Counted from the stretch's first letter, positions 44,063 to 53,280 are shown. The stretch is 64,000 bases of DNA from Collinsella sp. BA40 (GCF_008014645.1 NZ_VOWY01000012.1:1-64000), one strand, 5' to 3'. The notes: generated by a model from the letters alone, not told the origin. Program-made: numbers and translations.

Positions 44063-44493
44063 GTTCCTCCCATCCGTTGCTGTCGGATAACCGACAGGGG
44101 CTTGATGTGCGCGGGCGCCAGTAGACGATGGTTCCGCGCATAGAGCAGCATTGTGATTGAGGGGGTACCGAACTGTTACAGGCGGTCGGTGGGCGCGTTG
44201 AATTCTAACCTGGATGGTGGGTTGTTTTTGCAGCGGGTCCTTTCGTGTAAAACGCATCGAGCGATGCCGCCTCGCGTGGGAAACGCCTTCGAGCGGGCGC
44301 GAGCGGCCTGTTCTCGGCTGGCGGGGTCCGCGGTGGTCACGGTGGCGCTCCAGTGCGGCTGATACACTGGTGAGGGTATCGGACGGGCGCGGGCGATGGA
44401 CTTCGCCCCGGCACCTGCGTTTGCGGGGCGCGTCCGGCCGGGGAGCGCCCGACGGCTGGGCGCTATCGTCGAAGCGGAGCGGAAGGGGTGTGC
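44063..44493. other. 430-bp divergent intergenic region
   Basis: It separates the leftward fucosidase from the rightward GIY-YIG/AlkD gene. GATACACT at about 44371-44378 may be the -10 box of the latter. No gene is supported; the open frames here are shadows. Confidence 0.4.
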
Positions 44494-45528
44494 ATGGAGC
44501 GGTTCGCGCACTATATGTATGTGCTCGAATGCGGCGATGGCAGCTATTACACGGGCTATACCACCGACGTCGACGCGCGCGTGGCGGCGCATGCCGCGGG
44601 ACGGGGCGCGCGGTACACGCGTGCCCATGGACCGGTGCGCCTGCTGGCTTCGGCGCGCTTCTATTCGAAAGCGCGGGCGATGCGCGCCGAAGCGCTCTTC
44701 AAGCGCCTGTCGCGCGAAGCCAAGGAGGCGCTGCTCGCTGCGGCCGCCGCGGAGCCCCTCGAGTGCGTGCTCGAGCGCTTCTTGCCCGGTTTCGGCGGCG
44801 AAGACGCCGTCGAGTTCGTCTGCCGCAGGCTTTCCCAGGAAGCCGATCCCTCGTACCGGGCCTTCATGGCGCCGCTCGTCCCCACGGTGGATGCAGGGCG
44901 TTTGGTTGGCGTGCGCACGCCGGCTGTACGCGCGATCGCGAAGGAGGCCGCCTGCCGCGATGATGCGCCGACGTTTCTGCGTGCGCTGCCGCATCGGTTG
45001 TTCGAAGAGAACCAGGTACATGCGTTTATGCTGGGGCGGATGAGCGACTACGATGCCGCCCTGCCGCTGTACGAGCGGTTCTTGCCGCACGTGGACAACT
45101 GGGCGACCTGCGACCAGCTGCCGGTGCGCGTGTTGGCTGCCGATCCGTCGCGTACGTTGGAACGGGTATCGTGGTGGCTCGCGTCGGGCAGGTGCTATAC
45201 CACACGGTTTGGTATCGGCGTGCTGATGCGGTTGTTTTTGGATGAGCGCTTCGAGCCGCGATTCTTGCAGATGGTCGCCGACGCGCGCATGCCCGAGGCC
45301 CCCGTGCGGCCGGAGGCGGAATCGGACGCGTATTACGTCGACATGATGCGCGCATGGTATTTCGCCGAGGCGCTGGCCAAGCAACGGGAGACGGCGTTGC
45401 CGTATCTCGAGGCTCGCGGCGAGGCGGCGCTGCTGGACGAGTGGACGCGCAGGCGGGCTATCCAGAAGGCGGTGGAAAGCAGGCGCATCGCGCCCGATTT
45501 GAAAGACCATCTCCGAACGTGTCGATAG
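44494..45528 (+). CDS. Fusion of a GIY-YIG nuclease domain and an AlkD-like DNA alkylation repair domain
   Basis: 344 aa. Residues 5-80 are a UPF0213/Slx1-type GIY-YIG domain: [17 protein letters not shown], with Arg29 (VDARVAAH) and Glu66 ([12 protein letters not shown]) in the catalytic places. After a linker, residues about 115-344 are an AlkD-type HEAT-repeat DNA glycosylase: [26 protein letters not shown] and [12 protein letters not shown], where the Trp and Asp match the N-W-x-x-x-D active-site pattern of AlkD. Joining base removal to strand cutting in one chain is functionally sensible. GGAAGGGG precedes the ATG; the GTG at 44488 is an alternative. Probably read with the next gene, 74 bp downstream. 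Confidence 0.85.
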   Translation: MERFAHYMYVLECGDGSYYTGYTTDVDARVAAHAAGRGARYTRAHGPVRLLASARFYSKARAMRAEALFKRLSREAKEALLAAAAAEPLECVLERFLPGFGGEDAVEFVCRRLSQEADPSYRAFMAPLVPTVDAGRLVGVRTPAVRAIAKEAACRDDAPTFLRALPHRLFEENQVHAFMLGRMSDYDAALPLYERFLPHVDNWATCDQLPVRVLAADPSRTLERVSWWLASGRCYTTRFGIGVLMRLFLDERFEPRFLQMVADARMPEAPVRPEAESDAYYVDMMRAWYFAEALAKQRETALPYLEARGEAALLDEWTRRRAIQKAVESRRIAPDLKDHLRTCR

Positions 45529-45602
45529 GGGCGGCGCGGGCGCATGGGGAGTCGAGTAGCGGCTCCGGGGGTGCGCGGGCGTCGCGATAGGGAAAGGAAA
45601 CA

Positions 45603-46484
45603 ATGGTGAACGAGGATTTCGAGAAGATCATGGAGGCTGCGCGCCAGCAGTTGACCGATGGCGATGCGCCCGCGCCGCGAGCGATGGCCGAGGCCGAGCG
45701 CTGCCTGTCGAGGGGCGATGCCAAGGCGGCCGTCGAGCTGCTGCTGCCGTTGTGCGAGCAGCTGTTCGAGGTCGGGAAGGACGCGGTCGAGGACGACGAG
45801 GCCCAGCCGACGTACTTCGACCTGGATAACATCGTCGAGCAGGTGCTGCTGGTCGATACGATGAAGCCCGAGCGCGAGCTCAAGCCGACGCTCCTTCCGT
45901 TCGTGCACACCTACGCGCTCTGCGCGTTTGCCCTGCACGCCGAGGGCCGCTACGAGGAGGCTGCCACCTGGCTGCAGCGCGCGCTCGCGTGGAATCCCGT
46001 GCAGCCGCATCTGTACTTCGAGACCTCCGAGGCCTTCAAGAAGATGGGCCGGTTCGACCAGGCCGACGCTTGGATCGACCGCGCGTACGTGGTGTGCGCC
46101 GACCCGCTGGCGCTGGCGCGCTGGTATCGCGCCAAGAGCTTCTGCGCGGTGGAGCGCGAGGAGTATGAGCTGGCGGCGGCCGAGCTGCTGTTCAGCACCG
46201 CGTTCGAGCAGTCGCCGGCGGTGACGTCGGAGCTCGAGTACCTCAAGACCGAGCGCGGGCAGGACTTCACCGACATGGATCGCGAGACCGTGGTCCGCAC
46301 GCTGCAGGAGCATCACCTGCCGCTTGGTCCCAATGAGGCCGCGCTGCAGGCGCTTGCCACCTCGGTCGCCATCGCGCGCGAGAACGGTGATCTGCCCACG
46401 GCCCGCGAGTGCGCCCTGCGCCTGTATGGCCTGACGGGCGACGACTCCGCCAAGGAGCTCTACGACTCGCTGGTCGAGGAGTAG
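45603..46484 (+). CDS. TPR-like repeat protein, function unknown
   Basis: 293 aa, all-helical, with tetratricopeptide-like repeats: AEAERCLSRGDAKAAVELLL, YALCAFALHAEGRYEEAATW, YFETSEAFKKMGRFDQADAW and YRAKSFCAVEREEYELAAAE. It probably binds other proteins; no catalytic domain or membrane segment is present. AGGGAAAGGAAAC precedes the ATG. Its end is followed by a strong hairpin. Confidence 0.8.
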   Translation: MVNEDFEKIMEAARQQLTDGDAPAPRAMAEAERCLSRGDAKAAVELLLPLCEQLFEVGKDAVEDDEAQPTYFDLDNIVEQVLLVDTMKPERELKPTLLPFVHTYALCAFALHAEGRYEEAATWLQRALAWNPVQPHLYFETSEAFKKMGRFDQADAWIDRAYVVCADPLALARWYRAKSFCAVEREEYELAAAELLFSTAFEQSPAVTSELEYLKTERGQDFTDMDRETVVRTLQEHHLPLGPNEAALQALATSVAIARENGDLPTARECALRLYGLTGDDSAKELYDSLVEE

Positions 46485-46524
46485 GGTTCGGTAGCCTTAC
46501 GGCTGCGTTTTGCATACAGCTACC

Positions 46525-46563
46525 CGACGGGGCGAGGCGGCGGATTGCCGTCTCGCCCCGTCG
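46525..46563 (+). terminator. Stem-loop after the TPR-like gene
   Basis: CGACGGGGCGAGGCGG pairs with CCGTCTCGCCCCGTCG (16 bp, one G-U pair) around a 7-nt loop. Only a short T-rich tail (TTCGTGT) follows. Confidence 0.6.
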
Positions 46564-46636
46564 TTCGTGTCTGGTATACACTGTCGAGATGCAAAGATGC
46601 GCCGCCGTGTGCGCGGTGCTGGTGAGGGAGGGCGTT

Positions 46637-47107
46637 ATGAAGATCACCGTTGTCGCCGTGGGCAAGCTCAAGGAGCGCTTTTGGACGGATGCGTGCGCGG
46701 AGTACGCCAAGCGCTTGCAGGCGTTCGCAACGGTGAAGCTCGTCGAGGTACCCGATCGCGATCCGGCGAAGTTCGGCGGCGAGGACAGCGCGCGTGCGCT
46801 GGAAGGCAAGGGCGTGCTGGCGGCGATCCCCGAGCGCTCGCATGTCATCCTGTTGGACATCGGAGGTACGGAGCGCTCGAGCGAAGAGATCGCCGAGCGC
46901 CTCGATGGGCTGATGACGCGCGGCACGAGCAACATCACGTTCGTTATCGGCGGATCGTGCGGGGTATCGCAGGACGTGCGCGCCCGCGCCGACGAGCGCC
47001 TGTCGTTCGGGCGCATCACGCTGCCGCACAACCTCGCGCGCGTGGTGCTGCTCGAGCAGGTCTACCGAGCCTTCAAGATCATGCGCGGCGAGCCGTATCA
47101 TAAGTAG
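46637..47107 (+). CDS. rlmH: 23S rRNA (pseudouridine1915-N3)-methyltransferase
   Basis: 156 aa, the expected length. It is a SPOUT-fold enzyme methylating pseudouridine 1915 in helix 69 of 23S rRNA. Family motifs: MKITVVAVGKLKE at the start, FVIGGSCGVSQDV (SAM-binding knot), RITLPHNLARVVLLEQVYRA and the end RGEPYHK. GGAGGG precedes the ATG, and TATACA near 46575 may be the -10 box. Confidence 0.96.
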   Translation: MKITVVAVGKLKERFWTDACAEYAKRLQAFATVKLVEVPDRDPAKFGGEDSARALEGKGVLAAIPERSHVILLDIGGTERSSEEIAERLDGLMTRGTSNITFVIGGSCGVSQDVRARADERLSFGRITLPHNLARVVLLEQVYRAFKIMRGEPYHK

Positions 47108-47297
47108 GCGGCGGGGCGCTGCGAAGCGCGTTTGCCGTTGCGCGCGGTCGTGCGTCGCGTTCAGGTGGGCGCGCGAGGATGCGGCCGGCTTTTCCCGACG
47201 TTGCTCGGCTGCGCGTTTCGTTAACTGTCCACTGCGCGGTACTCCCTTTCGCCTTTTCCGACCTACCATGATCGCATCGCAAGGAGAAGGGGAAGCC

Positions 47298-48230
47298 ATG
47301 AGTTCGTTTAAGCGCTATATCCATGTTGAACGCCTCGATTCCGATGAGTGCGCTGGCTTGCTGGAGAACAATGGCATCTATGTGACCGCAAAGGTGGATG
47401 GATCGAACGGCAGCGTCTGGTGGGACGGCGACGCGCATCGCCTTGCCTGCGCATCGCGCAATAACGTACTTGACCTCGATGCGGACAACGCGGGGTTCTG
47501 CGCCTGGTGCGCGACGCCTGGCGAGGAGCGCGATCGCTTGATGGCGTTTTGCGAAGGGCGCCCCAATCTGGTGGTGTTCGGAGAGTGGATGGGGCAACGC
47601 GTCTTCACCGGTGCGTTCAAGGGCTATGATGCGCGCGCTTTGGACACGCTCGTGATCTTCGATGTGTTCGACAGGAAGCTCGACGAGTACCTGCCCGATG
47701 CGTGCTGGCGCCCGATGCTTGCGAAGGCCGGGTTGGAGCGTTGGTTCGTTCGAGTGCTGGCGGTCCTCGACCATCCAACGGTCGACGACGTGGTGCGCAT
47801 CGGCAAGGAGAATGATTTCCTGCTCGAGGGAACGGGCGTGGTCGGAGAGGGCATCGTGTGCAAGGCTCCCGGTTGGCGCAACGCATATGGGCGTCAGGCG
47901 TACGGCAAGATCGTGCTCGACGAGTTCAAGTGCCAGCGCAAGCTGTCGCGCGAGTCGATCGATGTGGAGCGCGAGATCGTGCTGCATTACATGACCGATG
48001 CCGAGATGGCGAAGAGCGTGGCGAAGGTATGCCGTGCTTGCTCGGTGGATGCGTTCGACACGACGAGCCGCAAGATGGTGGGCATGCTGCAGAGCATGTG
48101 TTGGCGAGACCTGCTCGACGAATGCGCCAACTGGGTCAAGAAATATAAGAAGCCTACGGTGAATTTCGGACAGCTCTCGGGTGCGTGCAATGCTCGCGTT
48201 GCAGACTACGTGAGCGAACACTGCGGCTAA
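47298..48230 (+). CDS. RNA ligase of the T4 Rnl2-like nucleotidyltransferase family
   Basis: 310 aa. It joins RNA ends through a lysine-AMP intermediate. The catalytic motif I is TAKVDGSNGSV with Lys32. Further nucleotidyltransferase motifs are SRNNVLDL, LVVFGEWMG (III), EGIVCKAPG (IV) and GKIVLDEFKCQRKL (V). The C-terminal helical domain has a segment MVGMLQSMCWRDLLDECANW. AAGGAGAAGGGG precedes the ATG. It is followed after 176 bp by RtcB, giving two different RNA ligases side by side. It was probably used for repair of cut tRNA or other RNAs. Confidence 0.87.
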   Translation: MSSFKRYIHVERLDSDECAGLLENNGIYVTAKVDGSNGSVWWDGDAHRLACASRNNVLDLDADNAGFCAWCATPGEERDRLMAFCEGRPNLVVFGEWMGQRVFTGAFKGYDARALDTLVIFDVFDRKLDEYLPDACWRPMLAKAGLERWFVRVLAVLDHPTVDDVVRIGKENDFLLEGTGVVGEGIVCKAPGWRNAYGRQAYGKIVLDEFKCQRKLSRESIDVEREIVLHYMTDAEMAKSVAKVCRACSVDAFDTTSRKMVGMLQSMCWRDLLDECANWVKKYKKPTVNFGQLSGACNARVADYVSEHCG

Positions 48231-48406
48231 CGTGAAGCTGCGGTGCGGCGATGGCGGCCGTCGGCTTGCATAGGACGGCTGCCCGCCGCGTGGTGCGGAC
48301 GGGATCGGAACGCCGTGGGCTGGTTGCCCGATGCGGGTTGCGACCTGTCCGCACCTGGTGCGGGCGCGACTTGTTCGCGCTATGACGTAAAGGAGTTGCA
48401 TGCAGG

Positions 48407-49606
48407 ATGTTGGAAATATCGGGATCATATGAGACCGCCGTCGCGTTTGCGAGCGTTATCGAGGACGAGGCAATCGAGCAGGTGCGCGCGATGTGCGACC
48501 AGCCTTTCGCGCAGGGCGCCCATGTGCGCATCATGCCGGACGTCCATGCGGGAAAGGGCTGCACCATCGGCACCACGATGCACGTGACCGATAAGATCGT
48601 GCCCAACATCGTGGGCGTCGATATCGGGTGCGGTATGTACGTGGTCGAGCTGGGCGCCGATCCGCTCGATCTGGCCCGGCTCGACGACGTGTGCCACCAC
48701 ATCCCGTATGGCGCGCGCGTATGGGACTGCCGCAAGGAGAAGTTCGACCTCGAGCAGCTGCGTGCATACCGCCAGCTCAAGGATGTGAAGCGCATCCATA
48801 GGAGCCTGGGTACGCTGGGCGGCGGCAATCATTTCATCGAGGTGGATGTTGCGCCGGACGGTACCCAGTATCTGGTCATCCATAGCGGAAGCCGCAACCT
48901 GGGCACGCAGATCGCCACGTATTACCAACGGCTGGCAATCGAGCTGCACCAGGGTAAGGAGGAGTACTTCGAGCGCAGGGACGCTCTCATCGCCGAGTAC
49001 AAGGCCCAGGGCCGCCGCTCCGAGATCCACGAGGCGCTGAAAGAGCTGGCATGGAGCGCTCGCGAGCCCGATGCGCCGGAGGACCTCTGCTGGCTCTACG
49101 GTTCGTATGTGGACGATTACCTGCACGATGTCGCTGTATGCCAGGCGTATGCCGCGCGCAATCGAGAGGTGATGGCCGAGATCATCCTTTCGGGCTTGGG
49201 CCGCGAGGCTGCCAGCGCGTTCCACACCGTCCACAATTACATCGATGTGGACGAGATGGTGCTGCGCAAGGGCGCGATCGCCGCGCATGCCGGCGAGCTG
49301 GTGCTCATTCCCATCAACATGCGCGACGGCAGCATCTTGGCGCGCGGCCTCGGCAACGCCGAGTGGAATGAGAGCGCGCCCCACGGGGCGGGCCGCCTGA
49401 TGTCGCGCACGGCCGCTCGCGAGCGACTGAGCGTGTCGGAATTCGCACGCCAGATGAAGGGCGTCTACACCACCTGCGTAAGCGAGCGCACGCTCGACGA
49501 GGCGCCCATGGCGTACAAGTCGATCGACGATATCCTGGGCAACCTGGACGAGACGGTCGAGGTCGTCGACATCCTCAAGCCCGTGTTCAACTTCAAGGCC
49601 ATGTAA
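48407..49606 (+). CDS. rtcB: RtcB-family RNA ligase (compact form)
   Basis: 399 aa. RtcB joins 2',3'-cyclic phosphate or 3'-phosphate ends to 5'-OH RNA ends with GTP and manganese. Metal and catalytic motifs: MPDVHAGKGCTIGTTM (43-58), VGVDIGCGM with Cys75, GTLGGGNHFIEV, IHSGSRNLG, HNYIDVD and SAPHGAGR, whose His should be guanylylated. The length is that of the short RtcB2-like group, not of the roughly 480-aa RtcB1. No Archease or PrfH gene is beside it. The start is slightly uncertain: the AGGAG at 48391 is closer to an out-of-frame ATG at 48400 than to 48407. Confidence 0.93.
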   Translation: MLEISGSYETAVAFASVIEDEAIEQVRAMCDQPFAQGAHVRIMPDVHAGKGCTIGTTMHVTDKIVPNIVGVDIGCGMYVVELGADPLDLARLDDVCHHIPYGARVWDCRKEKFDLEQLRAYRQLKDVKRIHRSLGTLGGGNHFIEVDVAPDGTQYLVIHSGSRNLGTQIATYYQRLAIELHQGKEEYFERRDALIAEYKAQGRRSEIHEALKELAWSAREPDAPEDLCWLYGSYVDDYLHDVAVCQAYAARNREVMAEIILSGLGREAASAFHTVHNYIDVDEMVLRKGAIAAHAGELVLIPINMRDGSILARGLGNAEWNESAPHGAGRLMSRTAARERLSVSEFARQMKGVYTTCVSERTLDEAPMAYKSIDDILGNLDETVEVVDILKPVFNFKAM

Positions 49607-49793
49607 TACGGGGTTTGATAAGGCGGCCGCAGGACAGTGGTTTTCCGGCATGCTGTGTCGGCGATTTCACCGCTGCGGCCTTCGCTCTGTTTAGTATGAA
49701 GCCCAGAGCGTTCGAAGCAAGCCCAACGGCTCCGGATGCTCTAGATGGATGGTTTTAGAAATCGCCGGGAATTCAGGCACGTGACCCCGCCCC

Positions 49794-50648
49794 TTATTCC
49801 TCGCCGGCGCGGATGCGGCGATGGTGCTCCTGCACGGCGATGCGCGCAGCCCGCTGGCCTTCGATTGCCTGCTCGAGCTGGCGGCCGTAGTAGGTGAGGC
49901 CGTCGTCGATGAGCGTGTAGTAGCCAAGCTCGGCTTCGGTGTACAGCGAGAGCGCGGCCTCGGGGTTGGGTTCGAGCCTGCCCTCGATGCCGTGCAGGAG
50001 GTAGTCGGCCATGTGGTGCGCGGCGCGCGCCGTGAGGGGCGGCTCGCCGGCATGCTTGTACGCGTTGACGTACATGCACCAGGCGGTGAACTCGCTTTTG
50101 CGCACGCCCCTGCCGCTGGCGTAGAGGTCGCCGAGCTTCCAGTAGCCCTCGGGGTTATTCGCCATAAGGGCGCCGAAGGCATAGCATTCGTACGCGCGGG
50201 CGTAATCGCGATTCGTGCCGCGACCGTAGTAGTACATGTAGCCGAGGTTGATGGCCGACTGCGCATCCCCGCGGGCCTTGCCGAGTTCGTAGAGATCGAT
50301 AGCGATGGCGTAGTCTTCGGGCGACCCGACGTTCGGCGCGTCGAGGTAGAAGTTCGCAAGGTTGCAGCAGCAGCCGGCGTGCCCGCAGGCCACGCCGTGT
50401 TCGTACACGCGCATGATGAATTCGCGCAGCAGGGGGTCGTTCTTAAGACGCTCGTATGCCGGCGGGTTGCCGAAGAAGCTTTCGCACATCTCGTCGAAGT
50501 CTTCTTCCATGGCGTTGACGAAGGCCAGGTAGATGGTATTCCACTCGGGGAGGTCGATGCGGTCATGCAGGGGAGAGGTATCGTAGGAGTCTGCGATGAG
50601 CTCGCTCCAGCGCTCGATCTCTTGTGCGGTGAGCTTTTTGCATTCCAT
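49794..50648 (-). CDS. Sel1-repeat protein
   Basis: 284 aa from ATG 50648, with GGAAGGAGA ahead. The Sel1-type repeats are in the middle: AIDLYELGKARGDAQSAINL, GYMYYYGRGTNRDYARAYEC and LGDLYASGRGVRKSEFTAWC. Such alpha/alpha repeats bind other proteins. Earlier it has a Cys cluster GHAGCCCNLANFYLD. No signal peptide, so cytoplasmic. Function unknown; it converges with rtcB. Confidence 0.82.
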   Translation of the reverse strand: MECKKLTAQEIERWSELIADSYDTSPLHDRIDLPEWNTIYLAFVNAMEEDFDEMCESFFGNPPAYERLKNDPLLREFIMRVYEHGVACGHAGCCCNLANFYLDAPNVGSPEDYAIAIDLYELGKARGDAQSAINLGYMYYYGRGTNRDYARAYECYAFGALMANNPEGYWKLGDLYASGRGVRKSEFTAWCMYVNAYKHAGEPPLTARAAHHMADYLLHGIEGRLEPNPEAALSLYTEAELGYYTLIDDGLTYYGRQLEQAIEGQRAARIAVQEHHRRIRAGEE

Positions 50649-50874
50649 GGCGTCTCCTTCCGTTGCGCTTGCCCGCGCGGACTCCGAGGCGGGCAAGCTG
50701 ACTATGCTTGCAGTTTACCCCTGTATGTCGAGCCTGCTGTCCATCGGGGTGGACGGGTGAAGGGACGCCCCGGCGCGCGGCGGGTTCGCAGGAGATGCGG
50801 GCCGTTGCCTGGCATGCGCTGTCGAGTCGAAGAATGTACTTGCCGGCGGGGAGGGCGGGTAGAGGAGGGCGTTA

Positions 50875-50906
50875 GATGCCGCCGGGCGCATGTGCCCGGC
50901 GGCATC
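50875..50906 (-). terminator. Stem-loop after the rhodanese gene
   Basis: A perfect 13-bp stem GATGCCGCCGGGC with its complement around a 6-nt loop, 5 bp after the stop codon on the minus strand. The T-run is weak. Confidence 0.6.
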
Positions 50907-50910
50907 GCTG

Positions 50911-51327
50911 CTATTCGACTTCGTACGGCCAGTCGTTGATGCCGCCGAATTCGACCACGTTGGTGTAGCCGAGGTCGGCGAGGGCCTGCGAGGCCTGTTT
51001 GCTGCGGTTACCGCTGCGGCAGTACACCAGGATGAGCTGGTCCTTGTCGGGCAATGTGCGCGCGGCGTTTTCGGTCACCGCGTCGTGCGGCAGCACGACG
51101 GCGCCGGGGATGTGGCCGCCGTCGTATTCGGCCTGGGTGCGCACGTCGAGAATCACGTAGCCTTCTTCGGTATCCATGAGCTCCTTCGCGCGCTTCGCAT
51201 CGACTTGTTCGTAAGTCGATGCGTCGGTGCTTGCGGCGGCCGGCCCCGGTTCGTTCGAGCACCCGGCAAGCGGGATGGCGGCGAGCGGGCCAACGAGGAC
51301 TGCGAGGATGAGGGGGCGACGGTTCAT
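50911..51327 (-). CDS. Rhodanese-domain lipoprotein
   Basis: 138 aa. The signal peptide ends in a lipobox LAGC with Cys23, so the protein should be lipid-anchored outside the membrane. The rhodanese domain has VILDVRTQAEYDGGHIPGA and the active-site loop VYCRSGNRS with Cys103. Such proteins carry sulfur or act as thiol redox partners outside the cell. The start at 51327 gives a normal signal peptide (MNRRPLILAVLVGPLAAIPL); the longer open frame upstream is not needed. Confidence 0.88.
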   Translation of the reverse strand: MNRRPLILAVLVGPLAAIPLAGCSNEPGPAAASTDASTYEQVDAKRAKELMDTEEGYVILDVRTQAEYDGGHIPGAVVLPHDAVTENAARTLPDKDQLILVYCRSGNRSKQASQALADLGYTNVVEFGGINDWPYEVE

Positions 51328-51548
51328 GATGGCCTTTCTGGAAGATGGTGGTTCGGGGGTTAGGATATCAACGCACGGTATCCTCGTCTGTGACGAACGC
51401 ACAGAAGGGCCCGCACCCGCTCGAGCCAGCTTGGGGCCCGGGGTCCTTTGACGGCGCGCCGCACCGCGATCGTTTAAGAGGAGTAAGCTAGAAGGGATAC
51501 ATTGCGCGGACGATGGGTCCGCGAGCAGCTGGAAAGGAGCATACGCAT

Positions 51549-52625
51549 ATGACGAAGATCGCTGTGTTGGGCGGCGGTAACGGGGCGCACGCTGCGGCGG
51601 CCGACCTCACGCTGAGGGGCTTTGCGGTCAACATGTATGAGGACGAGCGGTTCGCCCCCAACATGCAGCAGGTGTTCGACACCAAGAAGATCGAGCTTTC
51701 GGGCGCCGCGGGCGCTGGCACGGCCGAGCTCGCCATGGTCACGAGTGATCTTGCGGCCGCCGTCGAGGGCGTCAAGGTGATCCTGGTCGCGGTGCCCGCC
51801 TTCGCGCACGCCGCATATGCCGAGAAGCTCGCCGAGGTCGTCGTCCCGGGCCAGATCGTGCTCGTGCTGCCGGGCACCTTCGGTTCGCTCATGTTCTGGA
51901 AGGCGTTCAAGGAGCGCGGCGTCGAGGACGTCTGCGTGGCGGAGACCCATACGCTACCGTATGCCACCCGACTGCTCGGCCCCGGCGCGTCGCTCGTCAT
52001 GAGCCGCTTCGACCCGCTGAAGGTCGGCGTCATGCCCGCCTCCCGCACCGACGAGGTCATCGCGGCGCTCGATGGCGTCTTCCCGGGTATCGAGGCTGTC
52101 GAGAGCGTCGTCGCCTGCGGCCTGTCCAGCCTGAACCCCATCATCCATGTGCCGGGTTGCATCCTGAACGCGGGGCGCATCGAGTACGCCGAGGGTGATT
52201 TCCACTTCTACACCGAGGGCTTCACCGACTGCGTGGCGCGTCTGACCGAGGCGATCGATTCCGAGCGCATCGCGCTGCTCGACGCCATGGGGTATGCGTC
52301 CGATATCGCGGCGCACGGCATCGGCGGCGCGGTCGAGACCGATTCCATCAAGGAGGCGATCGCCGGCGACCCCAACTTCGCCAAGATCACCGGCCCGGCG
52401 AACCTGCAGAACCGCTACTACTCCGAGGACATCCCCTACGGCATCGCAACGTGGGCCAAGCTCGCGCGCCTCATCGGCGTGTCCACGCCCGTGATGGACT
52501 CGCTGGTGAGCCTGGGCGGTGTGCTGCTCGAGAGCGATTGCTGGGAGGGCGGCCGCTCCATGGCCGAGCTCGGCATCGAGGGCATGGACCTCGAGGCGCT
52601 GCGCACCTACCTGGTCGAGGGATAG
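51549..52625 (+). CDS. Opine/octopine dehydrogenase-family NAD(P)-dependent enzyme
   Basis: 358 aa. The N-terminal Rossmann fold has KIAVLGGGNGAHAAAADLTL (residues 3-22). A C-terminal octopine/nopaline dehydrogenase domain follows, with SSLNPIIHVPGCILNAGRIE and FYTEGFTDCVARLTEAIDSE, where a His and Asn sit in the usual active-site place. These enzymes join an amino acid and a keto acid reductively, or run the reverse reaction; the substrate is unknown. AAGGAG lies nine bases ahead of the ATG. Monocistronic with a terminator 66 bp after the stop. Confidence 0.88.
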   Translation: MTKIAVLGGGNGAHAAAADLTLRGFAVNMYEDERFAPNMQQVFDTKKIELSGAAGAGTAELAMVTSDLAAAVEGVKVILVAVPAFAHAAYAEKLAEVVVPGQIVLVLPGTFGSLMFWKAFKERGVEDVCVAETHTLPYATRLLGPGASLVMSRFDPLKVGVMPASRTDEVIAALDGVFPGIEAVESVVACGLSSLNPIIHVPGCILNAGRIEYAEGDFHFYTEGFTDCVARLTEAIDSERIALLDAMGYASDIAAHGIGGAVETDSIKEAIAGDPNFAKITGPANLQNRYYSEDIPYGIATWAKLARLIGVSTPVMDSLVSLGGVLLESDCWEGGRSMAELGIEGMDLEALRTYLVEG

Positions 52626-52690
52626 CGAGTAGCCGAGCGGCGGATTCGTTTGCTGCGGTCATGCTGAGTGCTCCCAACCCACCCTTGGAT

Positions 52691-52730
52691 CGCCCTTCAT
52701 TCCTGGTCAACGGGAATGAAGGGCGATTTT
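52691..52730 (+). terminator. Intrinsic terminator after the opine-dehydrogenase-like gene
   Basis: A 13-bp stem CGCCCTTCATTCC with its complement, 9-nt loop, followed by ATTTTG. Confidence 0.8.
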
Positions 52731-53248
52731 GCAGGACCGCGTAATGTCATTACCTGCATGCGCCGCAACCCGTATGCTGCGATTTCACGTCGCCTGCCGG
52801 TGCACGTATCTTGATGGCTCACGTACCGATGGTTACGTGCCTCCTGATCCCCGTGGCTGCGGGGATGCGCGCCGTCTGCGCCGTTGCTTGCGTCCTTGGC
52901 TTCGTGCTGGGCCAACGGTCGCTTCGCTCGGGCGCAACGGAGGGCTTCGCTGCGCGGCAGAAGCATGGCAATGCCGTAAGGGTCCTTGCATGACAACGAC
53001 GGTTTTACTTGCAAAGTAGCGTTCTTCACGGACGGCTTGCGCAGTTTTGCCGACTTTTCCCAGGCCGAGTTGGAAACCTTTTTGTATACAAATCTGGTAG
53101 CAAAACCTGTACCTGCGTGTTTAATTAAGAAGACCGGTGCTATAGAAACAGCTTTCGGAAATTGATGTGTAAAGTCGGCAGAATTGCATTTTCAGGTGCA
53201 GCTGGCAGCGCGCAGACTCCTTGCCGCTCGATGTTTCTGCATGAAAAA
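52731..53248. other. 520-bp stretch without a convincing gene
   Basis: Open frames exist on both strands but lack ribosome binding sites and protein-like composition. It contains two copies of the AAAGTCGGCA-type dispersed repeat and AT-rich islands near 53080-53160. Confidence 0.4.
53041..53190. repeat. Two further copies of the dispersed AAAGTCGGCA-type repeat
   Basis: Inverted copy at 53041-53062 (GCAGTTTTGCCGACTTTTCC) and direct copy at 53161-53190 (GATGTGTAAAGTCGGCAGAA, then TTGCAT). The direct copy matches the reverse complement of the one at 27981-28007 nearly throughout. Confidence 0.5.
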
Positions 53249-53280
53249 GCGCCCTACAGGCCGGTAAACCTGTAGGGCGC
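53249..53280 (-). terminator. Intrinsic terminator of purC
   Basis: A perfect 12-bp stem GCGCCCTACAGG with its complement, 8-nt loop; on the minus strand it is followed by TTTTTCATG. It lies 41 bp after the purC stop. Confidence 0.85.

Noticed and set aside
41198-44143. 981-codon plus-strand frame opposite the fucosidase
   Set aside because: Antisense shadow, rich in Gly, Val, His and Leu, no domain.
52697-53029. 110-aa minus-strand frame in the spacer before purC
   Set aside because: No ribosome binding site, overlaps a terminator hairpin, and composition is not protein-like.
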